Assembly: GCA_020621865.1 (NCBI GenBank)
Contig: JAHRYW010000005.1
Location: 107,663-171,662 of the forward strand
DNA length: 64,000 nt
Direction: 5' to 3'
From: Betaproteobacteria bacterium
Lineage (GTDB): Bacteria > Pseudomonadota > Gammaproteobacteria > Burkholderiales > Rhodocyclaceae
Part shown: one piece after another, positions 42,537 through 52,486 of the stretch
Numbering within the stretch: the stretch's first letter is position 1
Layout: the number at the start of each line of letters is the position of its first letter
Position numbers and translations under genes: made by a program
Notes under the pieces: model-generated
What the model was told of the DNA's origin: nothing
Database searches by the model: none
What the model saw: the letters and a program-made list of their open reading frames with translations, nothing else

Positions 42537-42845
42537 CTACTTGATGGCATCCAGAAACTGCTGGCGCACCTCGGCCAGCGCATTCCGGCTGCCTTCCGGC
42601 ACCAGCCGTTCGCAGGATTCGTAAAAACGCTCGAAGGCCGTGCGTACCCGCACCGCCTCCAGCCGCCCCTTGACCGACGAGGGGTTGCTCTCCGCCGCCG
42701 GCACGTCGAGCGGCTTGAGGATCGCGTAGCGCGGAATGATGCGCTGCCCGCCCTCTTCCGACGCTGCCGTGAGCGGCCCGGTCTTCACATACACCACGCC
42801 TTCGTATTCGAAACGGGCGCCGATGGCCAGATGCTGAAGTTTCAT
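42537..42845 (-). CDS. Conserved small protein, unknown
   Basis: A 102-residue soluble protein (MKLQHLAIGARFEYEG start; YVKTGPLTAASEEGGQRII; RTAFERFYESCERL). The first half looks like a small beta-barrel and the second half is helical and charged. No family recognised. ATG 42845 is chosen because the longer track ORF reads antisense through the kinase region. Stop TAG lies two bases from the split repeat. Convergent with the nos operon. Confidence 0.65.
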   Translation of the reverse strand: MKLQHLAIGARFEYEGVVYVKTGPLTAASEEGGQRIIPRYAILKPLDVPAAESNPSSVKGRLEAVRVRTAFERFYESCERLVPEGSRNALAEVRQQFLDAIK

Positions 42846-43080
42846 GTGTTTTCCCTGAAATGAAGCGGTAACCAGGCGTTTGCCCCCAACCACTCTCCGG
42901 ACATTGTACCGGGCCAGCCCGCCCGGCACGGCATTTGCCAATTTCGACACGGGCCAATCTGATCCCGGCGCCGGAATTATTTTCCCGGGCATCGGTCGAA
43001 CAACAACAGGAAAAATTCTTCTCGTCAGCGGGGCTCCTGAAGCATCGGCAAATCTGGCGATTCCATCGAGGGCGTTCGAT

Positions 43081-44211
43081 ATGGACATGAAGGCAGCAGA
43101 TAGCGAAGCCTCCGAAGACAACGCGAGTTCGTCCACCGGACACGGTTGCCCGGTATTGCCGGGAATGCCGAGCGGCAAGCAGTTGGGAGAAGATTCGTTT
43201 CGTCGGGTCGTCGAATGGGCGCCCAGCGCGATGGTCATGATCGACCGCGAGGGCATCATGGTCATGGTCAATACACAGACCGAGAAAATGTTCGATTACG
43301 GCCGCCAGGCCCTGATCGGGCAATCGGTGGAAATGCTGGTGCCTGAACGTTTTCGAGCCAACCATCGCCACTTTCGCGGGGGCTTTTTCGACGACCCGCA
43401 ACCACGCCCGATGGGTGTCGGCCGCGACCTGTTCGGCTGCCGTGCCGACGGCAGCGAATTTCCGGTCGAGATCGGCCTCAACCCGATCGATACCGAAGCC
43501 GGCGCCATGGTCCTTGCCTCGATCATCGACATCACCGAACGACGGCGCGCCCAGCAATCGCTGGAAAGCGCCCTGCGCGAAAAAACCGTTCTGCTCAACG
43601 AAGTCCACCATCGGGTCAAGAACAACCTGCAGGTGATCACCAGCCTGCTCAACCTGCAGGCCGATTTTGCCGCCGACCCACGCATCCGCGCCATCCTGGC
43701 CGAGAGTTGCGGCCGGGTCAGGGCCATGGCGCTGACCCACCAGCTGCTTTACGAACGCAAGGATTTCTCGCGCCTCGAACTGGGCGACTATCTTGAACGC
43801 CTGGTGCAGTCGATCCGCGCCACCTACCGGTCGACCGGCGACCGCATCGGCCTGCGTCTCGAATCACCGCCCGACGGGGTGCAACTCGACCTCGAACGAA
43901 CCATCCCCTGCGGCCTGCTGGTCAATGAGCTGGTGACCAATTCGTTCAAGCACGCCTTTCCCGGGGAACGTACCGGGGAAATTGTCATCGAACTCAAGGA
44001 AGACAGCGACGGCCGAATCGCCTTCAGCGTCGCCGACAACGGCATCGGCCTGCCGCCCGACGAGAAGCTGGCGAAAAGCAACTCGCTCGGCCTGCAACTG
44101 GTCCAGTTGTTCATCGAACAATTGCACGGCGAATTGCAGACCGACCGCCAGGACGGCTGTCGATTCACTGTCAGCTTCCCGAAAAACCTCGCAGGAAAGG
44201 ATGCCCCATGA
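43081..44211 (+). CDS. PAS sensor histidine kinase (HisKA_2 type)
   Basis: A 376-residue kinase without membrane segments. PAS domain at about 40-160 (FRRVVEWAPSAMVMIDREG, GCRADGSEFPVEIGLNPI). The phosphorylation box of the HisKA_2/HWE-like class follows (LLNEVHHRVKNNLQVITSLL), and then an HATPase domain (LLVNELVTNSFKHAF, DNGIGLPPD). A cytoplasmic sensor that likely phosphorylates the adjacent response regulator, whose start overlaps its stop (ATGA). Cofactor of the PAS domain unknown. Confidence 0.9.
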   Translation: MDMKAADSEASEDNASSSTGHGCPVLPGMPSGKQLGEDSFRRVVEWAPSAMVMIDREGIMVMVNTQTEKMFDYGRQALIGQSVEMLVPERFRANHRHFRGGFFDDPQPRPMGVGRDLFGCRADGSEFPVEIGLNPIDTEAGAMVLASIIDITERRRAQQSLESALREKTVLLNEVHHRVKNNLQVITSLLNLQADFAADPRIRAILAESCGRVRAMALTHQLLYERKDFSRLELGDYLERLVQSIRATYRSTGDRIGLRLESPPDGVQLDLERTIPCGLLVNELVTNSFKHAFPGERTGEIVIELKEDSDGRIAFSVADNGIGLPPDEKLAKSNSLGLQLVQLFIEQLHGELQTDRQDGCRFTVSFPKNLAGKDAP

Positions 44212-46652
44212 GCGCAAGACTGCCGGTCAACCTGATGCTGGTCGAGGACGAACGGATTGTTGCCTTCGATCTCAAGCGGCAACTGCAGGGTTTCGGTTAC
44301 GAGGTCGGCAGCATCGTCGCCAGCGGCGAGCTGGCCATCGACCGCGCCGAAGCCGACCGACCCGACCTGGTACTGATGGACATCCATCTCGAAGGCAAGC
44401 TGGACGGCATCGAGGCCGCCATCGAAATCCGCAACCGCTGCCGGATACCGGTCGTCTTCCTGAGCGCCTATGCCGAGGACGACACCTTGCGCCGCGCCCT
44501 CGACAGCCGCCCCTTCGGCTACCTGGTCAAACCCTGCGAGGGCCGCGAACTGCACGCCACCATCCAGATGGCCCTGGCCCGGCGCGAGGACGAAGCGGCG
44601 GTGCAGGAAAGCGAGGAACGCCTGAAACTGGCCCTCGATTCGGCTTCGCTCGGCGTCCTCGAATGGAATCCGGCCCTGAACCGGCTGAAGGGCGACAGCT
44701 ATCTCGGCGTGCTGTTCGAAAACGAGGCCAAGCCGATCGACGAATCGTGGGAAGCCTTCATAGCTCACGTGGACGAAGCCGACCGCGACCGGGTGCGCAA
44801 GACCCTGAACTCGGCGGTGCAGGAAGGCCAGGCGGTCTGCATCGAGTTCCGCACCACCGGCAACGGCTTGCCGCCCCGCTACATGGAAGCCCATGCCAAG
44901 GCCTATGGCGGCAAGGGTGAAGTCAGCCGGGTGGTCGGCATCCTCAAGGACATCACCCAGCGCCACCGCGATGAGGAACAGCTACGGCAGTCCGGCGTCG
45001 TCTTCGACACCACGGCGGAAGCTCTGGTGATCACCGACGCCGACCGGCGCGTGGTGGCGGTCAACCGGGCTTTTTCGCGGATTACCGGCTATGAAGAAAC
45101 GGAAATCATCGGCAACGACCCGGACCGGATGCTGCGCGTCACGCCTTGCCTGGAACACTACGCCGCCTTCCTGCAGTCCGATGCCGCCGGCTTCTGGCAT
45201 GGCGAAGTGCGCTGCCACCGCAAGGACGGCACGGCTTTTCCGGCCTGGCAGAGCGTCAGCGCGGTACGCGACACCAAGGGTCGGCTGACTCACTACGTCA
45301 GCGCCTTTTCCGACGTCACGGCGATCCACGATGCGCATCGGCAACTCAATCACCTCGCCCACCACGATCCGCTGACCGGCCTGCCCAATCGCCTGCTCTT
45401 CGACGACCGCCTGGAAAACGCCATGGAGCAGGCCTTGCGCAACGAACAGCGCTGCCTGCTGATGTTCCTCGACCTCGACAGCTTCAAGGTCATCAACGAC
45501 ACGCTGGGACACGCGGTCGGCGACGAACTGCTGCGCATCGTCGGTGACCGGCTGCGCAGCGTGCTGCGCGCCAGCGACACCGTCGCCCGCCTGGGCGGTG
45601 ACGAATTCGTGATCCTGACCGGCACCGCCAACCCGGATTACGCCGCGCAACTGGCGCAAAAAATCCTCGACCAGCTCAGCCTGCCGATCGAGATTTCCGG
45701 CGAGCCGCTGTCGATCACCGGCAGCGTCGGCATCGCCATCTTTCCCGACAACGGCAGCGACGGCCAGCAACTGATGCGGGCCGCCGACATGGCGATGTAC
45801 ACGGCCAAGGCTGAAGGCCGCAATCGCTTCAATTTCTACGCCAAGGACATGTCCGAGCGGGCGCACGAGCGGATGTACATCGAGCAGGGCCTGCGCCGCG
45901 CAGTCGCCACCGATGCGCTGGCCGTCTATTACCAGCCCCGCGTCGATCTCGCCGACCAGCACATCGTCGGGGTCGAGGCGCTGGTCCGCTGGCCGCACCC
46001 GGAACGCGGCCTGGTCATGCCGAGCAGCTTCATCGCCATCGCCGAAGACAGCGGCGTCATCGAAGCGCTGGGCCGCTGGGTACTGTTGCGCACCTGCCGG
46101 GAAATGCTGGGCATCGTCCAGGAAGCGATGGCGGCCGGCCGGCATTTCCATGTCGCGGTCAATGTGTCGGCCCGTCAGTTCCTGAGCAGCGACTTCGTCA
46201 GCATCGTCAGATCGGCGCTCGACGAAACCGGTTTCCCGGTCGCCGCGCTGGAACTGGAAATCACCGAGAGCACGCTGCAGGCCACCGAACGCAGCCTGGC
46301 CGTCCTCCATGCACTCAGGGCGCTCGGCGTCTCGATCAGCATCGACGACTTCGGCACCGGCTATTCGTCGCTGAGCGTCTTGCGCGACCTGCCGATCAAC
46401 CGCATCAAGATCGACCGTTCCTTCATCGTCGACATGCCGGCCAGCGAAGGCCAGCGGGCGGTCATCGAAGCCATCGTCGGACTGAGCCGGGCGATGGGCA
46501 TGGCGATCACCGTCGAAGGCATCGAAACGCCGGAACAGGCAGCCATCCTGCAACAACTGGGCTGCCAGGAAGGCCAGGGCTTTCTCTACGGCCAGGCAAT
46601 CAGCTTCGGCAGCCTGGTTCGTCTGCTCAGCCCGGGCGGCGGCCGGCAATAG
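44208..46652 (+). CDS. Response regulator-PAS-GGDEF-EAL protein
   Basis: An 814-residue c-di-GMP protein. Receiver (1-125; LVEDER, phospho-acceptor in LVLMDIHLEG, VKPCEG), two PAS regions (about 140-255 and 260-385, with HRKDGTAFPAW), GGDEF (about 395-555) and EAL (about 570-810). The GGDEF motif is intact with an I-site RASD five residues before it. The EAL part has VEALVRW and DDFGTGYSSL, so both synthesis and breakdown are possible. Coupled to the PAS kinase. Confidence 0.95.
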   Translation: MSARLPVNLMLVEDERIVAFDLKRQLQGFGYEVGSIVASGELAIDRAEADRPDLVLMDIHLEGKLDGIEAAIEIRNRCRIPVVFLSAYAEDDTLRRALDSRPFGYLVKPCEGRELHATIQMALARREDEAAVQESEERLKLALDSASLGVLEWNPALNRLKGDSYLGVLFENEAKPIDESWEAFIAHVDEADRDRVRKTLNSAVQEGQAVCIEFRTTGNGLPPRYMEAHAKAYGGKGEVSRVVGILKDITQRHRDEEQLRQSGVVFDTTAEALVITDADRRVVAVNRAFSRITGYEETEIIGNDPDRMLRVTPCLEHYAAFLQSDAAGFWHGEVRCHRKDGTAFPAWQSVSAVRDTKGRLTHYVSAFSDVTAIHDAHRQLNHLAHHDPLTGLPNRLLFDDRLENAMEQALRNEQRCLLMFLDLDSFKVINDTLGHAVGDELLRIVGDRLRSVLRASDTVARLGGDEFVILTGTANPDYAAQLAQKILDQLSLPIEISGEPLSITGSVGIAIFPDNGSDGQQLMRAADMAMYTAKAEGRNRFNFYAKDMSERAHERMYIEQGLRRAVATDALAVYYQPRVDLADQHIVGVEALVRWPHPERGLVMPSSFIAIAEDSGVIEALGRWVLLRTCREMLGIVQEAMAAGRHFHVAVNVSARQFLSSDFVSIVRSALDETGFPVAALELEITESTLQATERSLAVLHALRALGVSISIDDFGTGYSSLSVLRDLPINRIKIDRSFIVDMPASEGQRAVIEAIVGLSRAMGMAITVEGIETPEQAAILQQLGCQEGQGFLYGQAISFGSLVRLLSPGGGRQ

Positions 46653-46676
46653 GCACCTGCCGCCCGTACCAAGCGA

Positions 46677-47915
46677 TCAGGGCGCGCGGCCCATTTCGAC
46701 AAAAGCTTCCATCAGCAGCTGCGGATTGTCCATCAGCCGCTGCTTCCACTTGCCGAGCTTGCGCCGCGTCTGGATCAGGCCACGAATGGCGCCGACGTGC
46801 TGGGTGCGGCCGATGGTGATGGCACCGATCAGGCAGTCGTCATGGAAACACAGGCGGGTGTAGAGATACTTGCCCTCGTCCACCTTCTCGACGATCTCGC
46901 CGCCCTCGCGCCCCTGCCACAGGCCGAAGGTATGGGAGACCAGGCCGACCGTGTCGAGCACGTTCATGCTCAGGCTGCCGCGATAAGGCACGCGCTTGCC
47001 GATCATGTTGAGTGCCGCGACACGGCCATGCTCGGTAGCCGTCGGCTGCAGCGCGTGGACGACCCACTCGCCGGTCGAGAAATCGCGCCCCTGCGCCACG
47101 TCGCCGGCCGAGTAGATGCACGGCACCGTCGTTTCCATGAATTCGTTGATCACGATGCCCTGGTCGATTTCGGCCCCGGTGCCTTCCAGGAAGGAAATAT
47201 TCGGACGCACGCCGGTGGCCAGGATGATCAGGTCGGCATCGATCGTCCGGGTATCCATGACCAGTCGCGGGCCGGCCTCGATGCGTTCGACCTTGCCCTT
47301 GGTGATGATCTCGACACCCTTGTTCTCCAGCCAGCGCTGCAGCATCGAACTGCCTACCGGCGTCATCATCGAGCGCAGGATCTGCCCGGCGCGGCCGGCG
47401 ATCACCGACAGCTGCACCCCGCTCTGGACCAGCGACTTCATGCACACCCCGGCGACAAAGCCGGCGCCGAGCATGACCACCCGGTTGCCCGGCTTGAGCT
47501 TCTCGGCAATCGCCCGGGCGTCTTCCAGCGTCCAGCAGGTCACCACACCCGGCAGATCGGTGCCGGCCACCGGCGGCAAGGCCGGCGACGAGCCGGTCGC
47601 CACCAGCAGGCGGTCGTAGGCGATGCTTGATCCGTCATCCAGATCGACCGTGCCGCCCGTTGGGCCGGCATGCACCTTCAATGCCTTGCGATTGAGGTAA
47701 CGGACCCCGAGCGACTCGAAATGGCCGACGGTCTTGCGCTGGGCAGCGCCCGCCTCGTCGATCCGGCCGGTCAGGATGTAGGGAATCGCCATGCGCGCAT
47801 AGGGCTCGCCCGGCTCGCCGCTGATCAGGGTGACTTCGCCGGACGGGTCCTGCTGGCGAAGGGTTTCGGCGGCCCTGACGCCAGCCGGGCCGGCGCCGAT
47901 AAGAACGTATTTCAT
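46677..47915 (-). CDS. NAD(P)/FAD-dependent oxidoreductase
   Basis: A 412-residue pyridine nucleotide-disulfide oxidoreductase-like flavoprotein. FAD motif YVLIGAGPAGVRAAETL at the N-terminus, LVATGSSPALPPV, a second dinucleotide fold (RVVMLGAGFVAGVCMKSL), and the late IYSAGDVAQG. No CxxC redox pair is present, so it resembles rubredoxin/ferredoxin reductases or NirB-like N-terminal domains. Electron partner unknown. ATG 47915 is preferred over the track start 30 bases upstream. Confidence 0.85.
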   Translation of the reverse strand: MKYVLIGAGPAGVRAAETLRQQDPSGEVTLISGEPGEPYARMAIPYILTGRIDEAGAAQRKTVGHFESLGVRYLNRKALKVHAGPTGGTVDLDDGSSIAYDRLLVATGSSPALPPVAGTDLPGVVTCWTLEDARAIAEKLKPGNRVVMLGAGFVAGVCMKSLVQSGVQLSVIAGRAGQILRSMMTPVGSSMLQRWLENKGVEIITKGKVERIEAGPRLVMDTRTIDADLIILATGVRPNISFLEGTGAEIDQGIVINEFMETTVPCIYSAGDVAQGRDFSTGEWVVHALQPTATEHGRVAALNMIGKRVPYRGSLSMNVLDTVGLVSHTFGLWQGREGGEIVEKVDEGKYLYTRLCFHDDCLIGAITIGRTQHVGAIRGLIQTRRKLGKWKQRLMDNPQLLMEAFVEMGRAP

Positions 47916-48043
47916 GGAAACGGCTTTCATTTGAATGACCGCCAATTCTATCCATCCGGATCGGGAATGACAGCGTTTGCCGCATTGATTTCTGGCGCTT
48001 TGCTAAGCTGTAAGCATCGATGCATTTTTATGGATGGCGGATC

Positions 48044-50074
48044 ATGAAAATCCTACGTCGCCTGGCCCTCGTTGCCGGGGCGCTGCTGCTTCTGGTCGGG
48101 ATAGCCGTTGCCGCCCTGTTCGCGCTGTTTGACGAGAACAAGCTCAAGGCGCAACTGATCGACGGCGTCTACGCTTCGACCCAGCGCAAACTGGCCATCG
48201 ACGGCGAGCTGGCGCTGTCGGTGTGGCCCGATGTCGGCGTCCGGGTCGGCCGGCTGACGCTGACCGAGCGCGGCAACGACACGCCGTTCGCCAGTGTCGA
48301 GTCGGCCCGCCTGGCTGTCGCCGTCCTGCCCTTGCTGAACAAACGCGTCGAGGTTCGCCGCATCGAGATCGATGGCCTGGATGTCAAGCTGATCAAGAGA
48401 AAGGACGGCAGCCTCAACATCGACGACCTGGCCGGCGACAAAAAGGCATCGGCAAGCGCCGAACAGCCGAAAGCCAGCCGGCCGCTGCAGATCGACATCG
48501 CCGGCGTCGAACTGCGCAATGCCCGCCTGACCTGGCGTGACGAGATGGCCAACACGACGACGAGCATTGCCGACCTCGATTTCTCCAGCGGCCGCCTGCT
48601 CGGCGATCCGGCGGCCCGCCGCTTCCGGGTCGAGAAGCTGACGCTGGCGACCACGGGCAGCCACGGCGCCGATCCGTTCGAACTGAAACTGGCGGCACCG
48701 CTGCTCAGTCTGGAAGGCGAAACCCTGGAAAGCAAGGCGGTCGATCTGCTGGCCAGGCTGAACGGTACCGACCGGAGCGTCGAGGCACGCCTCGGCCTGG
48801 CCGGCATGAGCGGCTCGGGCAAGGCGCTCAAGGTCGCTGATTTCCGCTTCGCGCTCGACGCCAAGTCCGGCGATGCGACGATCAAGGCGCAACTGGCTTC
48901 GCCGGTGGCCGTGGATAGCGAAACCCGGGTCATCGCGCTGGAAAAACTCGCCGGCACCATTGACCTGGCCAGCCCAAAAATGCCGATGAAGCAGCTGAAA
49001 CTGCCGCTATCCGGAAAGCTGCGCACCAATCTTACCAAGCAAACGGCCGACCTCGATCTGGCGACGGCAGTGGACGATTCGAAGATCGCTCTGCAAGCCA
49101 GGGCCGGCAAATTTTCGCCCCTCGATCTCGAATTCGCACTGGATATCGACCGCCTGAACCTCGACAAATACCTGCCGCCTGAACCCGCCGGGGCCGCGAA
49201 GCCTGCGGCCAAGGCCGCCGGAAGCGACGCGAAAATCGACCTGAGCGCCCTGAAGACGCTCAATCTGAAGGGCAGCGTCAACATCGGCCAATTGACGGCA
49301 CACCGCATCGACGTCTCCCGGCTGTCGGCAAAGCTTTCGGCGACAAATGGGCACCTCGACATCGCGCCGCTGACGGCCGGGCTCTATGGCGGCACGCTGA
49401 ACGGCAGCGTCGGCATCAATGCCCACGACAACCGGTTCGCCATCCGCCAGAACCTGGCCGGTATTCAGATCGCGCCGCTGCTCAAGGCCCTGATCGACAA
49501 GGACCCGCTGGAAGGCCGCGGTTCGGTGTCGGTGGACGTGACCACCCGGGGCGATACCGTGCCGGCGCTGAAGAAGGGCCTGGCCGGGCAGGCCGCGCTC
49601 GACCTGCGCGATGGCGCGGTCAAGGGGATCAACATCGCCAAGTCGTTGCGCGACCTGCAGGGGATGCTCGGCACCAAGAAGACGACGACCGTCGCCGCCA
49701 GCAGCGCCGAGAAAACCGATTTCTCCGAACTCTCGGCCAGTTTCCGGATCAATGCCGGCGTCGCCCACAACGACGACCTGCAAATGAAATCCCCGCTGCT
49801 ACGCCTGACCGGCAACGGCGACATCGACATCGGCGAGGACCGGCTCGACTACCTGGCCAAGATCAGCGTCGTCAACACGACCACTGGCCAGCAGGGCAAG
49901 GATCTCGCCAAGCTCAAGGGGGTCACGATACCGCTGCGCATGCGCGGCCCGTACTCGCAGATTTCCTACTCGCTGGAGTTGGGCAACGTCGTCGAGGAAG
50001 TGGTCAAGGAGCAGATCAAGGAGAAGGCGAAGACAGAGCTGGGCAACAAGTTGAAGGGTCTGTTCGGCCGTTAG
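48044..50074 (+). CDS. AsmA family envelope protein
   Basis: A 676-residue AsmA protein: N-terminal membrane helix (LALVAGALLLLVGIAVAALFALF), AsmA N-terminal domain (GELALSVWPDVGVRVGRLTL), beta-rich central part and the C-terminal AsmA_2 pattern (FRINAGVAHNDDLQMKSPLLRLTGNGDIDIG). AsmA proteins take part in phospholipid or LPS homeostasis of the outer membrane. Start ATG 48044 fits the helix better than 48020. Stands alone, followed by a small flagellar-like gene. Confidence 0.92.
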   Translation: MKILRRLALVAGALLLLVGIAVAALFALFDENKLKAQLIDGVYASTQRKLAIDGELALSVWPDVGVRVGRLTLTERGNDTPFASVESARLAVAVLPLLNKRVEVRRIEIDGLDVKLIKRKDGSLNIDDLAGDKKASASAEQPKASRPLQIDIAGVELRNARLTWRDEMANTTTSIADLDFSSGRLLGDPAARRFRVEKLTLATTGSHGADPFELKLAAPLLSLEGETLESKAVDLLARLNGTDRSVEARLGLAGMSGSGKALKVADFRFALDAKSGDATIKAQLASPVAVDSETRVIALEKLAGTIDLASPKMPMKQLKLPLSGKLRTNLTKQTADLDLATAVDDSKIALQARAGKFSPLDLEFALDIDRLNLDKYLPPEPAGAAKPAAKAAGSDAKIDLSALKTLNLKGSVNIGQLTAHRIDVSRLSAKLSATNGHLDIAPLTAGLYGGTLNGSVGINAHDNRFAIRQNLAGIQIAPLLKALIDKDPLEGRGSVSVDVTTRGDTVPALKKGLAGQAALDLRDGAVKGINIAKSLRDLQGMLGTKKTTTVAASSAEKTDFSELSASFRINAGVAHNDDLQMKSPLLRLTGNGDIDIGEDRLDYLAKISVVNTTTGQQGKDLAKLKGVTIPLRMRGPYSQISYSLELGNVVEEVVKEQIKEKAKTELGNKLKGLFGR

Positions 50075-50137
50075 GCACAAGCTGCGGCTGGCACGGGATA
50101 TGCTGAATACACTCACCTCATTTTAGCGGAGTCACTC

Positions 50138-50353
50138 ATGTCGATCAGTTCCATCCTCAGCTCGGGCATGCAAAGCATGCAGGCCAGCATCAACCGCACG
50201 GCCATCGCCGGCAGCGGCCTGAACGTCGAAAACGGCGATCTGGCGGCCAAGATGGTGGCCATGCGCCAGGGCGAGATCGAGGCCAAGGCGGCGGCCAACG
50301 TGATCAAGACCGGCGACCAGATTCTCGGCACGCTGATCGATATCCGCGGCTAA
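50138..50353 (+). CDS. Small flagellar-rod-like protein
   Basis: A 71-residue protein (SISSILSSGMQSMQASINRT, KTGDQILGTLIDIRG). The pattern resembles the terminal coiled regions of flagellar rod or hook proteins, where N- and C-terminal helices pair, but the middle is missing. Such short proteins are common next to unrelated genes in betaproteobacteria. Function unknown. Confidence 0.65.
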   Translation: MSISSILSSGMQSMQASINRTAIAGSGLNVENGDLAAKMVAMRQGEIEAKAAANVIKTGDQILGTLIDIRG

Positions 50354-50670
50354 GCCGGCAAGAGTTGCCGGCCGGGGGTTCCGGCGCAGAGCAAATCTCG
50401 AGCCGTAACCTATTTGCAATTTCGGTTTTTTTGGGGGCCGACCGTAGCATTTGCCGGAAATACGGATGGACGAAGTGCCATGAAGCAGAGTGTCGCGCCC
50501 CCTGGTCCAACAATCAATTCAGTACCTGCTGCCCGTGGTGGCTGCCCTCCCGCCGAGGTGCCGCCTTTCATCTTCAGTCACGGCAGCACATCGGGCGTAT
50601 CGCCATTTGCTGATTCGGGGTAAGGTTGGGAGTTGGGGAAACACACCAACCATCTACAGGAGACTGAATC
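50354..50670. other. Intergenic, repeat copy and no gene
   Basis: 317 bases with dispersed repeat copy 12 near the start. The small ORF 50414-50623 has no family feature and begins inside the repeat. The last 30 bases hold an AGGAG site for the DUF3014 gene. Confidence 0.5.
50416..50452 (+). repeat. Dispersed repeat, copy 12
   Basis: GCAATTTCGG arm, T7 run, GGGGGCC and perfect GACCGTAGCATT. Truly intergenic. Confidence 0.9.
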
Positions 50671-51462
50671 ATGAAAAGGTCAACCTGGTCGGCTGTTGTC
50701 GCCCTGACGCTGATTGGCGGGTTTGCTGCCTATCTCAACCTGCACCCGGATGTCGAGCCGCCATCCGCGCCCCTGCCGCAGGTTGAGGCTCCACCTCCCC
50801 TGGCGCCGATGGCACCCGAGCCGGCCATCCGTCATCCATTGACGATCGCACCTGAAACCACGCCCCTGCCGTCGCTGAACGATAGCGATGCTCCTTTCCT
50901 GAAGGCCGTGGGCGAGTTGCTCGGTAAGCGCTGGATGGCGGTTTTTCTCGACTACGATGTCATTCACCGGCTGGTCGTCACAATCGACAATCTGCCACGC
51001 AGGCAGATGTCGTCGAGCAATGTGCCGCTCAAGTCACCGCCACGTGCCTTTGTGACCGTAGGCAAGGATGAGTCCCTGGCGATCGCCCCCGGCAATGCGG
51101 CGCGGTACGCCGGTTATGCCAAGCTGGCTGGCGCACTTGATGCCACCCGGGTGGCGGATCTCTATTTCCGCTTCTATCCGCTGTTCCAGAAGGCCTACGA
51201 TGAATTGGGCTACCCCAACGCCTACTTCAACGATCGACTGGTCGAAGCCATCGACGATCTCCTGGCGGCGCCGGAACCCGCTGCACCGATTAAGCTGGTT
51301 CAGCCCGGCATCCTGTACAAATTCGCCGATCCCGAGTTGGAGGCCCGCTCCGCCGGGCAGAAGATCATGATCCGCATGGGGCGCGAGAATGCCCTCCGGA
51401 TCAAGGCCAAGCTGCGTGAAATCCGGCAAATTGTGGCCCGGGGGCCGGCCACGCCGTCCTGA
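50671..51462 (+). CDS. DUF3014 family protein
   Basis: A 263-residue protein with one N-terminal membrane helix (SAVVALTLIGGFAAYLNL), a Pro-rich linker and the DUF3014 domain (DVIHRLVVTIDNLPRRQMSS, ARVADLYFRFYPLFQKAYDELGYPN, DRLVEAIDDLL, GQKIMIRMG). Periplasmic location expected; function not known. AGGAGACTGAATC precedes the ATG. The segment FVTVGKDES happens to contain GACCGTAGG, not counted as a repeat. Confidence 0.88.
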   Translation: MKRSTWSAVVALTLIGGFAAYLNLHPDVEPPSAPLPQVEAPPPLAPMAPEPAIRHPLTIAPETTPLPSLNDSDAPFLKAVGELLGKRWMAVFLDYDVIHRLVVTIDNLPRRQMSSSNVPLKSPPRAFVTVGKDESLAIAPGNAARYAGYAKLAGALDATRVADLYFRFYPLFQKAYDELGYPNAYFNDRLVEAIDDLLAAPEPAAPIKLVQPGILYKFADPELEARSAGQKIMIRMGRENALRIKAKLREIRQIVARGPATPS

Positions 51463-51522
51463 TTTTCAAGGCAATGACAATCCGGCGGTTTCGGCCACGC
51501 AAATAGGGAAGCCATTCGCCAA

Positions 51523-52470
51523 TGACCGATCTGATCGTTGCTTCGCTGACTGGAAAACCGGTCATCACCTTTTTTGAGCTGCCGCTGGACGGCATCAACG
51601 CGCTGCATCCGGGGCGATGATCATGGCCACCGTCGGGTTCCTGACCAGCACCGTCCTGTTCACCCTGACCACCTCCTTCGCGCTGCCACTCACCCTGCTC
51701 CAGGCGGCGATCCTGGCCGTTCCGTTCGCCGTCATGAGCAGCGCAGTCGCCATTCCCAGCAGCAACTTCCTGCCGCCTCAGGGGCGCGAGTTCGTGGTTT
51801 GCGAAAGCGCCTTTTCCGACATCCTCGGGGCACTTGTCTTCTTTTCGCTGCTCAACTCGAACGGCACCGTGGTCAGCACCTTTCTCGGCCTCATTGGCGG
51901 CGACATCCTGTCGCTGCTGCTGGCCTGCCTGTTCGGTCTCTATGCGGCAGGTAAACTAATGCACCTGTCGCCCCTGATCCTGGTCTTGCTGTTCGGGCTG
52001 GCGCTGAACAATCCACGGCTTCTTGCCCGGCTTCCACCTTTCCGCAAATGGCTGAATGGCAACTACGATGCGACGCTCAATGAATTCGAGGTCCTGACCT
52101 CGGAACTGACCTTTGCCGTGCGCGGCGGCCTCTTCATCCTGCTCGGCTACTGGACAAATTTGTCCGACCTGGCGTCGCTGGAAGCCTGGCTGGCAGCCAT
52201 ATTGATACTTGGCGTGGTTTGCGGCAGCCGTTACTACATGCTGCGCATGATCCGCTTCGAATACTCGATCCCCCTGACCTGGATCGCCCCTCGGCCTGAT
52301 CACCGTGCTGCTATTCCCTGGTGGCCACAAAAAGCCTTCCTTTACCAAGCTATCTGGAAGGAACCGTCATGCTTGTCATAATGGTCTCGACAACGCTGAT
52401 CGGCGTCGGACGTCTGCAGTGGACAGCCGACTATCCGTCCGAATCCACGGAAAGCCCGGAACCTACCTGA
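51523..52470 (+). pseudogene. Cation:proton antiporter, decayed
   Basis: Three frames together resemble an Na+/H+ antiporter. First piece: ATG 51523 to LPLDGINALHPG, ending at a stop at 51618-51620. Second piece from 51617: MIMATVGFLTSTVLFTLTT and LRMIRFEYSIPLTWIAPR. Third piece: GLITVLLF and, in yet another frame, YSLVATKSLPLPSYLEG and VMLVIMVSTTLIGVG, ending at TGA 52470. A one-base loss in a G run (ATCCGGGGCG, five G expected) explains the first break. Most of the N-terminal half is absent. It is therefore clearly non-functional. Confidence 0.75.
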
Positions 52471-52486
52471 CCTGAAGGAGAAACAA

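Noticed and set aside
50414-50623. Small ORF of 69 residues
   Set aside because: Begins within a dispersed repeat, has no family feature and no ribosome site.
51050-51075. Possible further repeat copy (GACCGTAGG) in the DUF3014 gene
   Set aside because: Only eight bases of the core match and no arm or T run is present; the codons fit a normal FVTVGK strand.
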